From UBA2421 sp002343075 (lineage in GTDB: Bacteria > Planctomycetota > Phycisphaerae > Tepidisphaerales > Tepidisphaeraceae), in the NCBI GenBank assembly GCA_937982565.1, contig CALJLN010000038.1, positions 1-64,000 of the forward strand: a DNA stretch of 64,000 bases. Reading direction: 5' to 3'. This document shows, piece after piece, positions 1-7,957 of this stretch. A program made the position numbers and the translations under genes. The notes below the pieces were generated by a model. The model saw nothing but the letters and a program-made list of their open reading frames with translations, searched no databases and had not been told where the DNA came from. How positions within the stretch are numbered: position 1 is the first letter of the stretch; every line of letters begins with the position of its first letter.

Positions 1-120
1 GTGGATGAGGGCGCGGGGGGCGCACCCTGCAAACGAACGAGGCCTGGCGGTTTTGCCAAGCCTTTGCTGTTCTGTAGCACCCGCGTTGCAACGGGCATTT
101 TTTAAACTGCGAAAACCGAA

Positions 121-193
121 TGGGCAGAGCCGGGATCGAACCGGCGACACATGGATTTTCAGTCCATTGCTCTACCAGCTGAGCTATCTGCCC
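121..193 (-). tRNA. tRNA-Phe (GAA)
   Basis: Read on the minus strand, 73 bases fold into a full cloverleaf. The acceptor stem pairs GGGCAGA with TCTGCCC and the discriminator base is A. The D arm contains AGCTCAGCTGGTAGAGC, the T arm contains GGTTCGATCCC, and the anticodon loop CTGAAAA on a five-pair ATGGA/TCCAT stem gives anticodon GAA, so the tRNA reads phenylalanine codons. The 3' CCA is not encoded, which fits the presence of a tRNA nucleotidyltransferase at 37955-39250. Confidence 0.97.
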
Positions 194-212
194 GGTGAGC
201 GTCGGAGGGAAG

Positions 213-240
213 AAGATACTTACGCATGATCGGAATGCAA
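213..240 (-). promoter_or_regulatory. Promoter of tRNA-Phe
   Basis: On the minus strand a -35 box TTGCAT (plus positions 235-240) is followed by a 16-base spacer and a -10 box TATCTT (213-218). Transcription would start near 206, about 13 bases before the mature tRNA 5' end at 193. The same -10 sequence and spacer occur in front of rpsT in this window, which supports it as a housekeeping sigma-70 promoter. Confidence 0.55.
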
Positions 241-262
241 GTGGCGGCGGGCGCGGGGCGAC

Positions 263-290
263 TTGATCGGTGGGGGCTTGGCTCTACGAT
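263..290 (+). promoter_or_regulatory. Promoter of ilvD, predicts a leaderless mRNA
   Basis: A -35 box TTGATC (263-268), a 16-base spacer and a -10 box TACGAT (285-290) stand directly in front of ilvD. The -10 box ends eight bases before the ATG at 299, so the transcript should begin at or just before the start codon. There is no Shine-Dalgarno. The TTG of the -35 box is in frame with ilvD and could be mistaken for its start codon. Confidence 0.5.
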
Positions 291-298
291 TGGCCGAC

Positions 299-1966
299 AT
301 GAATCGTCCTAAGAGCAGTATCGTTACCGACGGCCCGACGCGTGCCCCGCAGCGGGCGTTTTTCCGCGCGATGGGGCTTACGGACAAGGAAATCTATCGC
401 CCGTGGGTGGGCGTCGCCAGCACCTGGAATGAAGCAACGCCCTGCAATATCACGCTCGACCGGCAGGCGAAGGCCGCGAAGCAAGGCGTGGAGGAAGCAG
501 GGGGCACGCCGCGCGAGTTTGTGACGATTGCGGTGAGCGACGGCATTGGCATGGGCCATGAAGGAATGAAGGCGAGCCTGATCAGCAGGGAATGCATCGC
601 CGATTCGATCGAGCTGATGTGTCACGCCCACGGGTATGATGCGCTGGTGGGCCTGGCGGGCTGCGACAAGAGCCTGCCCGGCACGCTGATGGCGATGGCG
701 CGGATGAACATCCCGAGCGTGTTTCTTTATGGCGGGACGATCATGCCGGGGAAGTTTCAGGGGCGCGATGTGACGATTGTGGATGTGTATGAAGGGGTTG
801 GCGCGCACGCCACGGGGAAGATGAGCGATGCCGAGCTGCACGAGCTGGAGTGCGCGGCATGCCCGAGCGCGGGAAGCTGTGGGGGGCAGTTTACGGCGAA
901 CACGATGGCGTGTGTGGCAGAGGCGCTGGGGATGGCGCTGCCGGGCAGCGGGAGCGCGCCGGCGATTGAGGTGGCGCGCGACGAGCACGCCCGCGCGGCA
1001 GGCCGGGCGGTGATGGGGCTGCTGGAGAGGGGAATTACGTCGCGCGACCTGCTGACGCGCAAGGCGTTTGAGAACGCGATCGCGATCGCGGCGTGTACGG
1101 GCGGGAGTACGAATATATTTCTGCATCTGCCGGCGATTGCGCATGAGGCAGGCATTCGGCTGACGCTGGAAGAGATCGACGCGATCTGCCATCGCACGCC
1201 GCATTTCGTAGACCTGATGCCCGGCGGGAAATATACGGCTTACGATGTGTATCAGATCGGCGGGGTGCCGGTGATTCTGCGTGCGCTGCTGGAAGCGGGC
1301 CTGCTGCACGGCGACTGCATGACGGTGACGGGGAAGACGCACGCGGAAAACCTGAAGGAAGTGCGCGTGCCCGGCGGCGAGCAGGATGTGATGAAACCCG
1401 TGGGCAACCCCATCCGCCCGACCGGCGGGCTAAAGCTGTTGCGCGGCAACCTGGCGCCCGAGGGGGCGGTGATAAAAGTGGCGGGCGTGAAGAACCTGAA
1501 GCACCGCGGGCCTGCGAGAGTGTTCGACGGCGAAGACGCCGCGATGGCAGCGGTGCAGGCGCAGCAGATTAAGAAGGGGGATGTGGTGATTATTCGATAT
1601 GAGGGGCCGAAAGGTGGCCCGGGCATGCGGGAAATGCTGGCAACCACGGCGGCGATCTACGGGCAGGGGCTGGGATATGACGTCTGCCTGATTACCGATG
1701 GCCGATTCAGCGGGGGCACGCGCGGGCTGAGCATCGGGCATGTCGGCCCGGAGGCGCAAGTGGGCGGGCCGATCGCGCTGGTGAACGAAGGAGACATGAT
1801 CGCCGTCGACGCCGATGCGGGAACGATGATGCTGGAAGTGAGCGACGAGGAACTGGCCCGAAGGAAGCAATCGTGGAAGCCGCGCCCGCCGATGTATCCG
1901 CAGGGCGCGCTGGCGAAATATGCGAAGCTGGTCGGCCCGGCCCGCGACGGGGCGGTAACGCATTGA
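299..1966 (+). CDS. ilvD: Dihydroxy-acid dehydratase
   Basis: IlvD removes water from 2,3-dihydroxy-3-methylbutanoate and its isoleucine-pathway homologue, a late cytoplasmic step in valine and isoleucine synthesis. The 555-residue product has the three cysteines expected for a [2Fe-2S]-type DHAD: C49 in TPCN, the GCDK motif near 122, and PSAGSCGG near 195. The C-terminal half carries the conserved TDGRFSGGTRG stretch. I chose the ATG at 299 over the in-frame TTG at 263, because the TTG is part of a plausible -35 box and the extension does not resemble the family. The gene appears monocistronic and looks richer in G and C than most of the window. No other ilv gene is nearby. Confidence 0.95.
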   Translation: MNRPKSSIVTDGPTRAPQRAFFRAMGLTDKEIYRPWVGVASTWNEATPCNITLDRQAKAAKQGVEEAGGTPREFVTIAVSDGIGMGHEGMKASLISRECIADSIELMCHAHGYDALVGLAGCDKSLPGTLMAMARMNIPSVFLYGGTIMPGKFQGRDVTIVDVYEGVGAHATGKMSDAELHELECAACPSAGSCGGQFTANTMACVAEALGMALPGSGSAPAIEVARDEHARAAGRAVMGLLERGITSRDLLTRKAFENAIAIAACTGGSTNIFLHLPAIAHEAGIRLTLEEIDAICHRTPHFVDLMPGGKYTAYDVYQIGGVPVILRALLEAGLLHGDCMTVTGKTHAENLKEVRVPGGEQDVMKPVGNPIRPTGGLKLLRGNLAPEGAVIKVAGVKNLKHRGPARVFDGEDAAMAAVQAQQIKKGDVVIIRYEGPKGGPGMREMLATTAAIYGQGLGYDVCLITDGRFSGGTRGLSIGHVGPEAQVGGPIALVNEGDMIAVDADAGTMMLEVSDEELARRKQSWKPRPPMYPQGALAKYAKLVGPARDGAVTH

Positions 1967-2025
1967 TCGGATGCACGGCTACCCTGGCGGGGTCGCGGCG
2001 GGTGCTTGTGTCGCATGGGTCTGCC

Positions 2026-2046
2026 CCCGCGCAGCAGACGCGCGGG
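2026..2046. terminator. Hairpin between convergent ilvD and a membrane-protein gene
   Basis: A perfect 7-bp stem, CCCGCGC pairing with GCGCGGG around a 7-base loop, lies between the converging stop codons. It has no T-tract on either side, so it is at best a weak or factor-assisted bidirectional terminator. Confidence 0.3.
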
Positions 2047-2055
2047 ATACGGCGG

Positions 2056-2856
2056 TTATGACGGTGGCTTTCCGTTTACAGTCAACCGGACCGGATGCCC
2101 GAACCAGGCGTTGGGCGTTTGCGCTGCGGGGTACATTTCTTCCAGCTTCTGGGTCACATCCGCCATCGTTGCGGTGGGGGCGACCCAACCGCCGTTGATA
2201 TCGGGGAAATCGACGGCGCAGTTGTCGCACTTTTTGCCGTCGTAGAAGCGGATGGGGCACCAGAAGCTCTCAACGTTTCGCAGCATTTCGCCGCCGAGCG
2301 ACCAGACGCCGGTCATCCAGTCGCAATAGAGGCACCAGATGAGGTCGTGGCCGACGAGGCCCTGGAACTTGTGCCGGCTGACGTTGACCCACTCTGCGTG
2401 GCGGTAGCGGGGGAACTCGACGAGCCAGATTAACATGGGCCAGATGATGATCTCGGCGACGCGAATCAGCCAGAAAACCGGAACGACCCACGCGGTCCAG
2501 TAGACCGCGGTCAGATTGCGCGCGGCTCCGACGCGGCGGTTGAGCACGCTGATGATTCGCGGATGACGGCGGATCTGCGGATTGAACGCTTCGTGAAGCA
2601 ATGACCAGATGATCAGCCCCGCGACCTGCCCGACGATCGCGCCGATCAATCCCCCCCAGCCGCCGGCGATCGGGCCGACGAAAAGCGGTGCGACGGTGAA
2701 ATAGGTGACGACGACATCAAGCCCCGGCGCACGGCAGAGGAAGTCGGAGAAGGCCTGTCCGGTGCGGCCGAGGCGGGGGAGCAGATGCAGTAATCCCGCG
2801 GCTAACAGCAGTGCCGCCGACGTCGCGCCGGCGGTGATGAGGAACGCATGAAGCAT
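2056..2856 (-). CDS. Membrane protein of unknown function with C-terminal cysteine pairs
   Basis: I do not recognise a named family. The 266-residue product has a hydrophobic N-terminus (about 5-27), another hydrophobic stretch with many glycines (about 48-87) and a third at about 118-148, so three or four membrane segments are likely. The last 100 residues look soluble and contain C175-x2-C178, C200 and C210-x2-C213, a spacing that could bind a metal or form disulfides. The gene converges with ilvD and lies downstream of htpX in the same direction, with a 46-base gap. No Shine-Dalgarno is visible before the ATG. A link to membrane quality control through htpX is only positional inference. 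Confidence 0.75.
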   Translation of the reverse strand: MLHAFLITAGATSAALLLAAGLLHLLPRLGRTGQAFSDFLCRAPGLDVVVTYFTVAPLFVGPIAGGWGGLIGAIVGQVAGLIIWSLLHEAFNPQIRRHPRIISVLNRRVGAARNLTAVYWTAWVVPVFWLIRVAEIIIWPMLIWLVEFPRYRHAEWVNVSRHKFQGLVGHDLIWCLYCDWMTGVWSLGGEMLRNVESFWCPIRFYDGKKCDNCAVDFPDINGGWVAPTATMADVTQKLEEMYPAAQTPNAWFGHPVRLTVNGKPPS

Positions 2857-2902
2857 CTGCGTAGCTTACCGATGCGCCGATCAAATTGCAGATGTCGGGT
2901 GC

Positions 2903-3790
2903 TTACCGCAGGCCTCCGGGTGCGTGAAATGCGCCGGTGGTCTCGGCACCGATGAGATTCATCAGCCGCTTTTCGAGAGGGGGATGCGTTGCGAAGAGGT
3001 TGCCGATGGAACGCATCATACTGCGTGGCTCGGCGATCATGAGCGCGTTATAGGCCGGATTCACCTGCATGGGCACGCGGGCGGCCATCATGTGAATCTT
3101 CTCGAGAGCGGTGGCGAGGTACATCGGGTTGCCGCAGATTTCGGCACCAGCCTTATCGGCATTGAATTCACGACTGCGGCTGATGGCCATCTGGATCAGC
3201 GCTGCGGCGATCGGCGCGAGAAGCATTGCGAGGATCGCCCCGAGCGGGCCGAATGCCGAGCCGCCCTCTTCATCATCCCCGCCGGACGAGGGGGAGAACA
3301 TGATCATGTAGCCGAGGTAGCTGATCGCCCCGGCGATGGTTGCGGCGATGGTGCTGATGAGGATGTCGCGGTGTTTCACGTGGGCCAGTTCGTGGGCCAT
3401 CACGCCCGCAACTTCATTGCTATCCAGCATCCGCAGCAGGCCTTCGGTGGCGCAGACAGCGGCGTTGTTCGGGTTGCGGCCAGTGGCGAATGCATTCGGC
3501 GCCGGTTGTGGCGAGACATAGACGCGCGGCATGGGCATATTCGCCCGCTGGGCAAGCTGGGCGGTGATGCGGTAAAGCGGGTGATCGGGGCCTACTTCAT
3601 GGGCTCCCACGGAGGCGATCGCCATCTTATCGCTGAAGAAATACGCAACGAAGTTCATTACGCCCGCCATCACCAGCGCGATTAAGACGCCGGTCTGTCC
3701 GCCTATCAGATGGCCAATGAACATGACCAAACCCGTCAGCGATCCGAGCAGAAGTGCAGTCTTGAGATTATTGTAAAATTTCGTCATCAT
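2903..3790 (-). CDS. htpX: HtpX-type membrane zinc metalloprotease
   Basis: This M48-family protease degrades misfolded or damaged inner-membrane proteins and is typically stress induced. The 295-residue product starts with two hydrophobic segments (about 12-30 and 34-52). The zinc motif HELAH follows at 133-137, then two more hydrophobic stretches (about 146-166 and 182-202). SREFNADKAGAE near 210 supplies the third zinc ligand. Length and order are standard for HtpX. The start ATG at 3790 has GGAG nine bases upstream. The leader carries a perfect inverted repeat overlapping promoter and start (see separate entry), which suggests repressor control. It is followed at 46 bases by an uncharacterised membrane protein that may be co-transcribed. 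Confidence 0.95.
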   Translation of the reverse strand: MMTKFYNNLKTALLLGSLTGLVMFIGHLIGGQTGVLIALVMAGVMNFVAYFFSDKMAIASVGAHEVGPDHPLYRITAQLAQRANMPMPRVYVSPQPAPNAFATGRNPNNAAVCATEGLLRMLDSNEVAGVMAHELAHVKHRDILISTIAATIAGAISYLGYMIMFSPSSGGDDEEGGSAFGPLGAILAMLLAPIAAALIQMAISRSREFNADKAGAEICGNPMYLATALEKIHMMAARVPMQVNPAYNALMIAEPRSMMRSIGNLFATHPPLEKRLMNLIGAETTGAFHAPGGLR

Positions 3791-3847
3791 TGTTCGTTAC
3801 TCCATTGGTTGACCGAACTCATAACGAACAAATCGTAGGCAGGTCAA
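3790..3847 (-). promoter_or_regulatory. htpX promoter with a 10-bp inverted-repeat operator
   Basis: On the minus strand a -35 box TTGACC (plus 3842-3847) is followed after 18 bases by TATGAG as the -10. Around it lie TTGTTCGTTA and TAACGAACAA (plus 3822-3831 and 3790-3799), a perfect 10-bp inverted repeat with a 22-base spacer, so half-site centres are 32 bp apart, about three helical turns. One arm overlaps the -10, the other abuts the start codon. The sequence differs from the CIRCE element of HrcA. A dimeric or tetrameric repressor is the simplest reading. Confidence 0.5.
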
Positions 3848-3973
3848 TCGTTGCAGCGGTTAGAAAAACTGTTTTGATTTCAAATGATTGCAAATGGCCA
3901 GGCGGCTGTGGTTTGCGTTGCGGGCGGTGCGCAACCATTTGACGCATCACCACTGAAACCGATGATACGGCTC

Positions 3974-4492
3974 ATGACGCGCGAACAGCTTGCCAAACGG
4001 ATTGCCGAAGTATCGCTCCTCCGCGGGGAGTTTACCCTGCGGTCGGGGCGGAAGAGTAACTACTATCTGGACAAGTATCGCTTTGAAACCGCCCCAGATG
4101 TGCTACAAGCGTTGGGAGCGATGTTTGCCGAGCGAATCGGCCCGCAGGTACAGCGGATAGCAGGAGCAGAACTAGGAGCGGTGCCCTTGGCCGCAGCGGC
4201 GGCGATGGCTAGCGGCAAGCCTTGCATCTTCATTCGAAACAGTAAGAAAGATTACGGAACGGCCAAGCAGATCGAGGGCATTTTGAATGACGGCGACGTC
4301 GTCGTGATCCTTGAGGATGTTCTGACGACCGGAGGGCAGGTGCTGGAGGTGGCCAAGTCGCTGACCGGCGCGGGCGCGAAGATCGATAAGATCATCGGCG
4401 TGATAGACCGCATGGAAGGCGCCCGCGAGGCGATTGAAGCAGCAGGTTATCAATTTGAAAGCCTGTTTACTACGAAAGATCTTGGCGTCTGA
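3974..4492 (+). CDS. pyrE: Orotate phosphoribosyltransferase
   Basis: PyrE joins orotate to PRPP to make OMP in pyrimidine synthesis. The 172-residue product has the N-terminal motif GEFTLRSGRKSNYYLDK typical of OPRT, the lysine-rich RNSKKDYGTAKQIEG loop, and the PRPP-binding motif VVVILEDVLTTGGQ. The open frame extends upstream to ATG codons at 3962 and 3884, but MTREQLAKRI at 3974 matches the usual OPRT N-terminus. None of the three has a good Shine-Dalgarno, so the start is the weakest part of this call. Its stop overlaps the mnmA start (TGATG), implying translational coupling of two functionally unrelated genes. Confidence 0.92.
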   Translation: MTREQLAKRIAEVSLLRGEFTLRSGRKSNYYLDKYRFETAPDVLQALGAMFAERIGPQVQRIAGAELGAVPLAAAAAMASGKPCIFIRNSKKDYGTAKQIEGILNDGDVVVILEDVLTTGGQVLEVAKSLTGAGAKIDKIIGVIDRMEGAREAIEAAGYQFESLFTTKDLGV

Positions 4493-5613
4493 TGGCGGCC
4501 CGAAAGCGCAAAGTTGTCTGTGCGATGAGCGGCGGAGTCGACTCATCGGTGGCCGCTGCCCTTCTGAAGGACGAAGGGTATGAAGTCATCGGTGCGTTCA
4601 TGCGTCTCGGGACGCCACAAGGTGTAGAGCTTGCCGAGAGCTGTTCCAGCGATGGGAGAAAGCACAAGCAGGGATGTTGCAGCGTGCTCGATGCCGACGA
4701 TGCCCGCAGAGTGGCCGCGGTGCTCGATATTCCGCTTTATGTGCTGAATTTTCAGGACGACTTCGGGAAAGTCATCGATTACTTCATCGATGAGTACAAC
4801 CGGGGTCGCACGCCCAATCCATGCGTTCGCTGCAACGACTGGCTTAAGTTTGGCAAGCTTGCGAAATATGCCGAAGCAGTTGGTGCGGATTTTGTCGCGA
4901 GCGGCCACTACGCGCGCATCGGCACCGATCCAGTATCGAATGAGCGAGCACTGATGCGCGGTGTGGATCATAAAAAAGACCAAAGCTATGTGCTCTTCGG
5001 GATGACTCGCCAGACGATGGCACGTACGTTGCTGCCGATCGGTGCGTTGGAGAAGACCCGGGTGCGCGAGTTGGCTGAGCAGTATCATCTGCCGACATTC
5101 AGCAAACCCGATAGTCAGGAAATATGCTTTGTGCCCAATCAGGATTATGCCGGCTTGATGAGGCGACGTAGCCCCCACGCTTTCAAGGCAGGCGAGCTTG
5201 TGACCGCTGAGGGAACTGTCGTAGGAACGCATGAGGGGCATCAGCAGTTTACCATCGGTCAGCGGAAGGGGGTTGGAGTGGCATTCGGATATCCGATTTA
5301 CGTGGTTGACATCGATTCGGAAAACAACCGGGTGACGGTTGGAGAGAAGGCCGCATTGATGAAGCGCACTTTGCGTGCTCGGCAGACAAATCTGCTCTCA
5401 ACCCGTGCGAGGGGCGCGGAGAATCTGCGTTGCGTTGCCAAGATTCGCTACAACAGCCCGCCGCAGGATGCACGACTGAGTGTGATCGGCGATGATGAGA
5501 TTGAAGTGGCGTTTGATGCGCCGCAGGCCGCAATCACGCCGGGACAGGCGGTGGTCTGTTTTGACGGCGATGTGGTGCTCGGCGGCGGTTGGATCGAGAG
5601 CTCGAGCGCTTAA
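4492..5613 (+). CDS. mnmA: tRNA-specific 2-thiouridylase MnmA
   Basis: MnmA places the 2-thio group on U34 of Lys, Glu and Gln tRNAs, using ATP and persulfide sulfur. The 373-residue product opens with the PP-loop SGGVDSS at 13-19. C110 in TPNPCVRCN and C211 in SQEICFV are the expected catalytic pair. The GCC motif at 60-62 belongs to a cysteine-containing loop common in many MnmA proteins. Length is normal. The start codon overlaps the pyrE stop, so expression is probably coupled. The gene converges on pcm, leaving only 24 bases between stops. Confidence 0.96.
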   Translation: MAARKRKVVCAMSGGVDSSVAAALLKDEGYEVIGAFMRLGTPQGVELAESCSSDGRKHKQGCCSVLDADDARRVAAVLDIPLYVLNFQDDFGKVIDYFIDEYNRGRTPNPCVRCNDWLKFGKLAKYAEAVGADFVASGHYARIGTDPVSNERALMRGVDHKKDQSYVLFGMTRQTMARTLLPIGALEKTRVRELAEQYHLPTFSKPDSQEICFVPNQDYAGLMRRRSPHAFKAGELVTAEGTVVGTHEGHQQFTIGQRKGVGVAFGYPIYVVDIDSENNRVTVGEKAALMKRTLRARQTNLLSTRARGAENLRCVAKIRYNSPPQDARLSVIGDDEIEVAFDAPQAAITPGQAVVCFDGDVVLGGGWIESSSA

Positions 5614-5637
5614 ACTGGCCTCTTCACGGTGTTGCGA

Positions 5638-6291
5638 TCATTCCGGCCAGCCTTCTTTTCCAATCAATGGAACGAATCTGCAAAGACACAACTCGTCCTG
5701 TTCGAGCTTGTTGCCCGACCGCAATACGCGAATAAGTGATTGCTGCTGGCCTGGCCCCGCAGGCAGGATTGCAATGCCGCCGTCGCTTAGCTGTTGCAGG
5801 AGGAGTTGCGCCGGCACTTGTGGAGCAGCGGCGGTGATGATGATTCGATCAAAAGGAATCTCCTCCGGCCAGCCGAGCGTGCCATCGCCGTGACGCAGCT
5901 TCACATTGCTGCAACCAGTTTGATGCAGGCGGTCAAATGCCTGGTCTAGCAGCGGCTTGACACGCTCGATCGTAAAGACCAGCTTCGCCAACCGAGCGAG
6001 TACGGCGGTCTGGTAGCCGCTTCCAGTGCCGAGTTCGAGCACGCGATGCTCAGGCAATACTCTGAGCGCCGAAGTCATTAATCCCACGATGTAAGGCTCG
6101 CTGATTGTCTGGCCATGACCGATTGCCAGCGGCCGGGGGCTGTGTGCGTTTTCTCGTTGCCGCGCAGGGACAAACAAATCTCTCGGGACGGCGCGTATCG
6201 CCTCGATGACGCGCATATCGGTGATTCCCCGATCGAGCAGTTGCTCGCGAATCATCTGCTCGGCGGGATTGTCGGTCTGCACGTCGTTCAT
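5638..6291 (-). CDS. pcm: Protein-L-isoaspartate O-methyltransferase
   Basis: Pcm methylates isoaspartyl residues with S-adenosylmethionine, starting repair of aged proteins. The 217-residue product carries the SAM motif VLELGTGSG at 84-92, preceded by the family signature GHGQTISEPYIVGLMTS at about 58-74 and followed by acidic residues after FTIER. FDRIIITAAAPQVP near 160 is the standard post-motif II segment. The minus-strand leader has AAGAG about four bases before the ATG, and TACAAT ten bases upstream as a possible -10 without a recognisable -35. Confidence 0.94.
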   Translation of the reverse strand: MNDVQTDNPAEQMIREQLLDRGITDMRVIEAIRAVPRDLFVPARQRENAHSPRPLAIGHGQTISEPYIVGLMTSALRVLPEHRVLELGTGSGYQTAVLARLAKLVFTIERVKPLLDQAFDRLHQTGCSNVKLRHGDGTLGWPEEIPFDRIIITAAAPQVPAQLLLQQLSDGGIAILPAGPGQQQSLIRVLRSGNKLEQDELCLCRFVPLIGKEGWPE

Positions 6292-6631
6292 TGCTACTCT
6301 TATTGTAACATCGACGAACGAACCGGGCGGGTTGATTTCAGGCTCAATTGTCGCCGTCCTATATTGCGTTCATTTTCCCCACCCACCTCCACGGGCGCAT
6401 TGGCCGGCAATCACAACCCGGCAGGGCTGCTCAATTCGGCGTGCCTGTGGGCGTGATTCGCGTGTCCCGACCGGCACTCCGGATACGGTGGACTCGACTG
6501 CGGATTTGTTGGACGCGCTGTGTAGCCTTGATTACGCCCCTGCAGCGACTTTAGGGAAATCGTGCGCATGCGGTTCATCGGCATTGGTGAGGAAAGCTTG
6601 TTTGAATCCCGAAAGTCTTGAGAATGCCTCG
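6292..6631. other. Non-coding gap between divergent pcm and thioesterase
   Basis: About 340 bases separate the two start codons. A frame open on the plus strand runs through it into the thioesterase gene, but its translation is proline- and cysteine-rich and unlike any thioesterase N-terminus. Besides the TACAAT box close to pcm I find no convincing promoter, hairpin or repeat. Confidence 0.5.
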
Positions 6632-7111
6632 ATGCAAGTGACATCGAAGCCAGTCTCCGCCTCCGCGGTCAACGATCAGACAGCGATCGTGTTTCCTGAC
6701 GACCTTAACACACTAGGGACCCTGTTCGGCGGGCGCGTGATGGAGCTATGTGACAAGGTGTGTGCAGTAGTCGCCAAGCGGCACACGGGAAGAAACTGTG
6801 TGACACTCGGCATCGATTCAGTGCGGTTCCTAGCGTCGGCGCGGCATGGAGACATTCTGGTGTTCAAGGCGGCTGTGAACCGAGCCTGGCGAACGAGCCT
6901 GGAGATTGGCGTGAAAGTGCTTGCTGAGGACTTTCGCACCCTGGAGTCAACGCACGTTGTATCTGCATACTTTACGTTTGTCGGGGTCGATGAAGAAATG
7001 CGTCCGACACCAATCAACTCAGTTGAACCGCAGACCGCCGATGAAGTCAGGCGCTTTGAGCAGGCCGAGTTGCGCCGCAAGTCGAGGCTCGCCTCGCAGC
7101 CGAAGGATTGA
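6632..7111 (+). CDS. Acyl-CoA thioesterase, hotdog fold
   Basis: The 159-residue product has the hotdog-fold arrangement of the YciA/cytosolic acyl-CoA hydrolase group: an N-terminal strand ending in FPDDLNTLGTLFGGRVMEL, then ARHGDILVFKAAVNRAWRTSLEIGVKV and a final strand pair ending in AYFTFVGVDEE. It probably hydrolyses acyl-CoA to free acid and CoA in the cytoplasm; chain-length preference cannot be read from sequence. I use the ATG at 6632 because the family begins just before the FPDD motif and the upstream extension looks non-coding. No Shine-Dalgarno is evident. It stands apart from the fab cluster at 31.7-37.5 kb. Confidence 0.85.
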   Translation: MQVTSKPVSASAVNDQTAIVFPDDLNTLGTLFGGRVMELCDKVCAVVAKRHTGRNCVTLGIDSVRFLASARHGDILVFKAAVNRAWRTSLEIGVKVLAEDFRTLESTHVVSAYFTFVGVDEEMRPTPINSVEPQTADEVRRFEQAELRRKSRLASQPKD

Positions 7112-7219
7112 TGGGTGGAAATCGGCAAACATTGCCGATACTCTTCTGGCGTCTCGGCATGGATGCCGGTTGGAGCAAATTGCGGTTTTTATCAAACTTC
7201 TTCAGCTGCGAGGCCACGG

Positions 7220-7957
7220 ATGGGTAGATACACGCCTGCTTTCCTCACTGTCTTAGTGGTCGTTTTCGTTGGCTGCCAGGCTCCGATGGGTGCAGAAGTG
7301 CCTGTGGCGAACTTCAACGCGCCGCCGCTAGCTGCGCAGATGCCGGTCGTCGCGACACCTCAGCCGAGGTATGATCCGGCACCAGCCGCGAAAGACCGAG
7401 CGGCTCGACCGACGCCGGCGCGAGAGTGGATTCCCCTGGCGCAGGCTCGACCTTGGCGGTGGATCGTCATTCATCACTCGGCGACTCGAAATGGCTCAGT
7501 TACAGCGTTCGATCGTATGCATAAGCAGAAGGGATGGGATGAGTGTGGCTACCACTTTGTGATCGGGAACGGAGACGGTGCCGGCGATGGGCAGATACAA
7601 GTCGGACCGCGCTGGCCGAAACAGAAATGGGGCGCTCACGCGAAGACTGCGGACAACAAGTACAACGAGTTTGGTATCGGCATATGCCTCGTGGGTAATT
7701 TTGATGAGAGTCGGCCCACAGAGAAGCAACTCGCCTCACTCGCTCGATTGACAGCTTACCTCCAACAATCTTATGGCATCAGCGGCGGGAACATCCTTGG
7801 ACATTCGGCCACAGGCAAGCAGACCGCGTGTCCCGGGCGAAACATGAACATCGCGACCGTTAGAAAAATGGCCGATCGCATGGCAGGATTGAATGAACTA
7901 CCATCGACCGATCATATCACCGCCAGCGCGGTTGAACTGTTACAGCCGATTCGCTAG
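7220..7957 (+). CDS. Lipoprotein N-acetylmuramoyl-L-alanine amidase (PGRP/Amidase_2 type)
   Basis: The enzyme should cleave the muramic acid-L-alanine bond of peptidoglycan. From the ATG at 7220 the 245-residue product has a lipoprotein signal with C19 in FVGC, a proline- and alanine-rich linker (about 30-70), and an Amidase_2 domain. Zinc ligands are H85 or H86 in VIHHSAT, H195 in LGHSATG and C204 in TACPG, with Y111 in the expected position. The frame is open upstream to 7115, but that extension precedes the signal peptide and is unlikely. The last 18 bases overlap the end of ispD on the other strand. A role in wall turnover or recycling is inferred from the fold and export signal. Confidence 0.88.
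   Translation: MGRYTPAFLTVLVVVFVGCQAPMGAEVPVANFNAPPLAAQMPVVATPQPRYDPAPAAKDRAARPTPAREWIPLAQARPWRWIVIHHSATRNGSVTAFDRMHKQKGWDECGYHFVIGNGDGAGDGQIQVGPRWPKQKWGAHAKTADNKYNEFGIGICLVGNFDESRPTEKQLASLARLTAYLQQSYGISGGNILGHSATGKQTACPGRNMNIATVRKMADRMAGLNELPSTDHITASAVELLQPIR

Noticed and set aside
61..115. CCCG/CGGG hairpin followed by six T at about 90-112
   Set aside because: The stem is only four base pairs with a large loop, too weak to call a terminator for the gene left of the window.
284..1342. Long minus-strand frame opposite ilvD
   Set aside because: It is antisense to a well-supported ilvD gene; the product is rich in Arg/His/Pro with no family motif, as expected for the antisense of a GC-rich gene.
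2924..3685. Plus-strand frame of 253 codons opposite htpX
   Set aside because: Antisense to htpX whose zinc motif and length are clear; the product is His/Gly-rich with no known domain.
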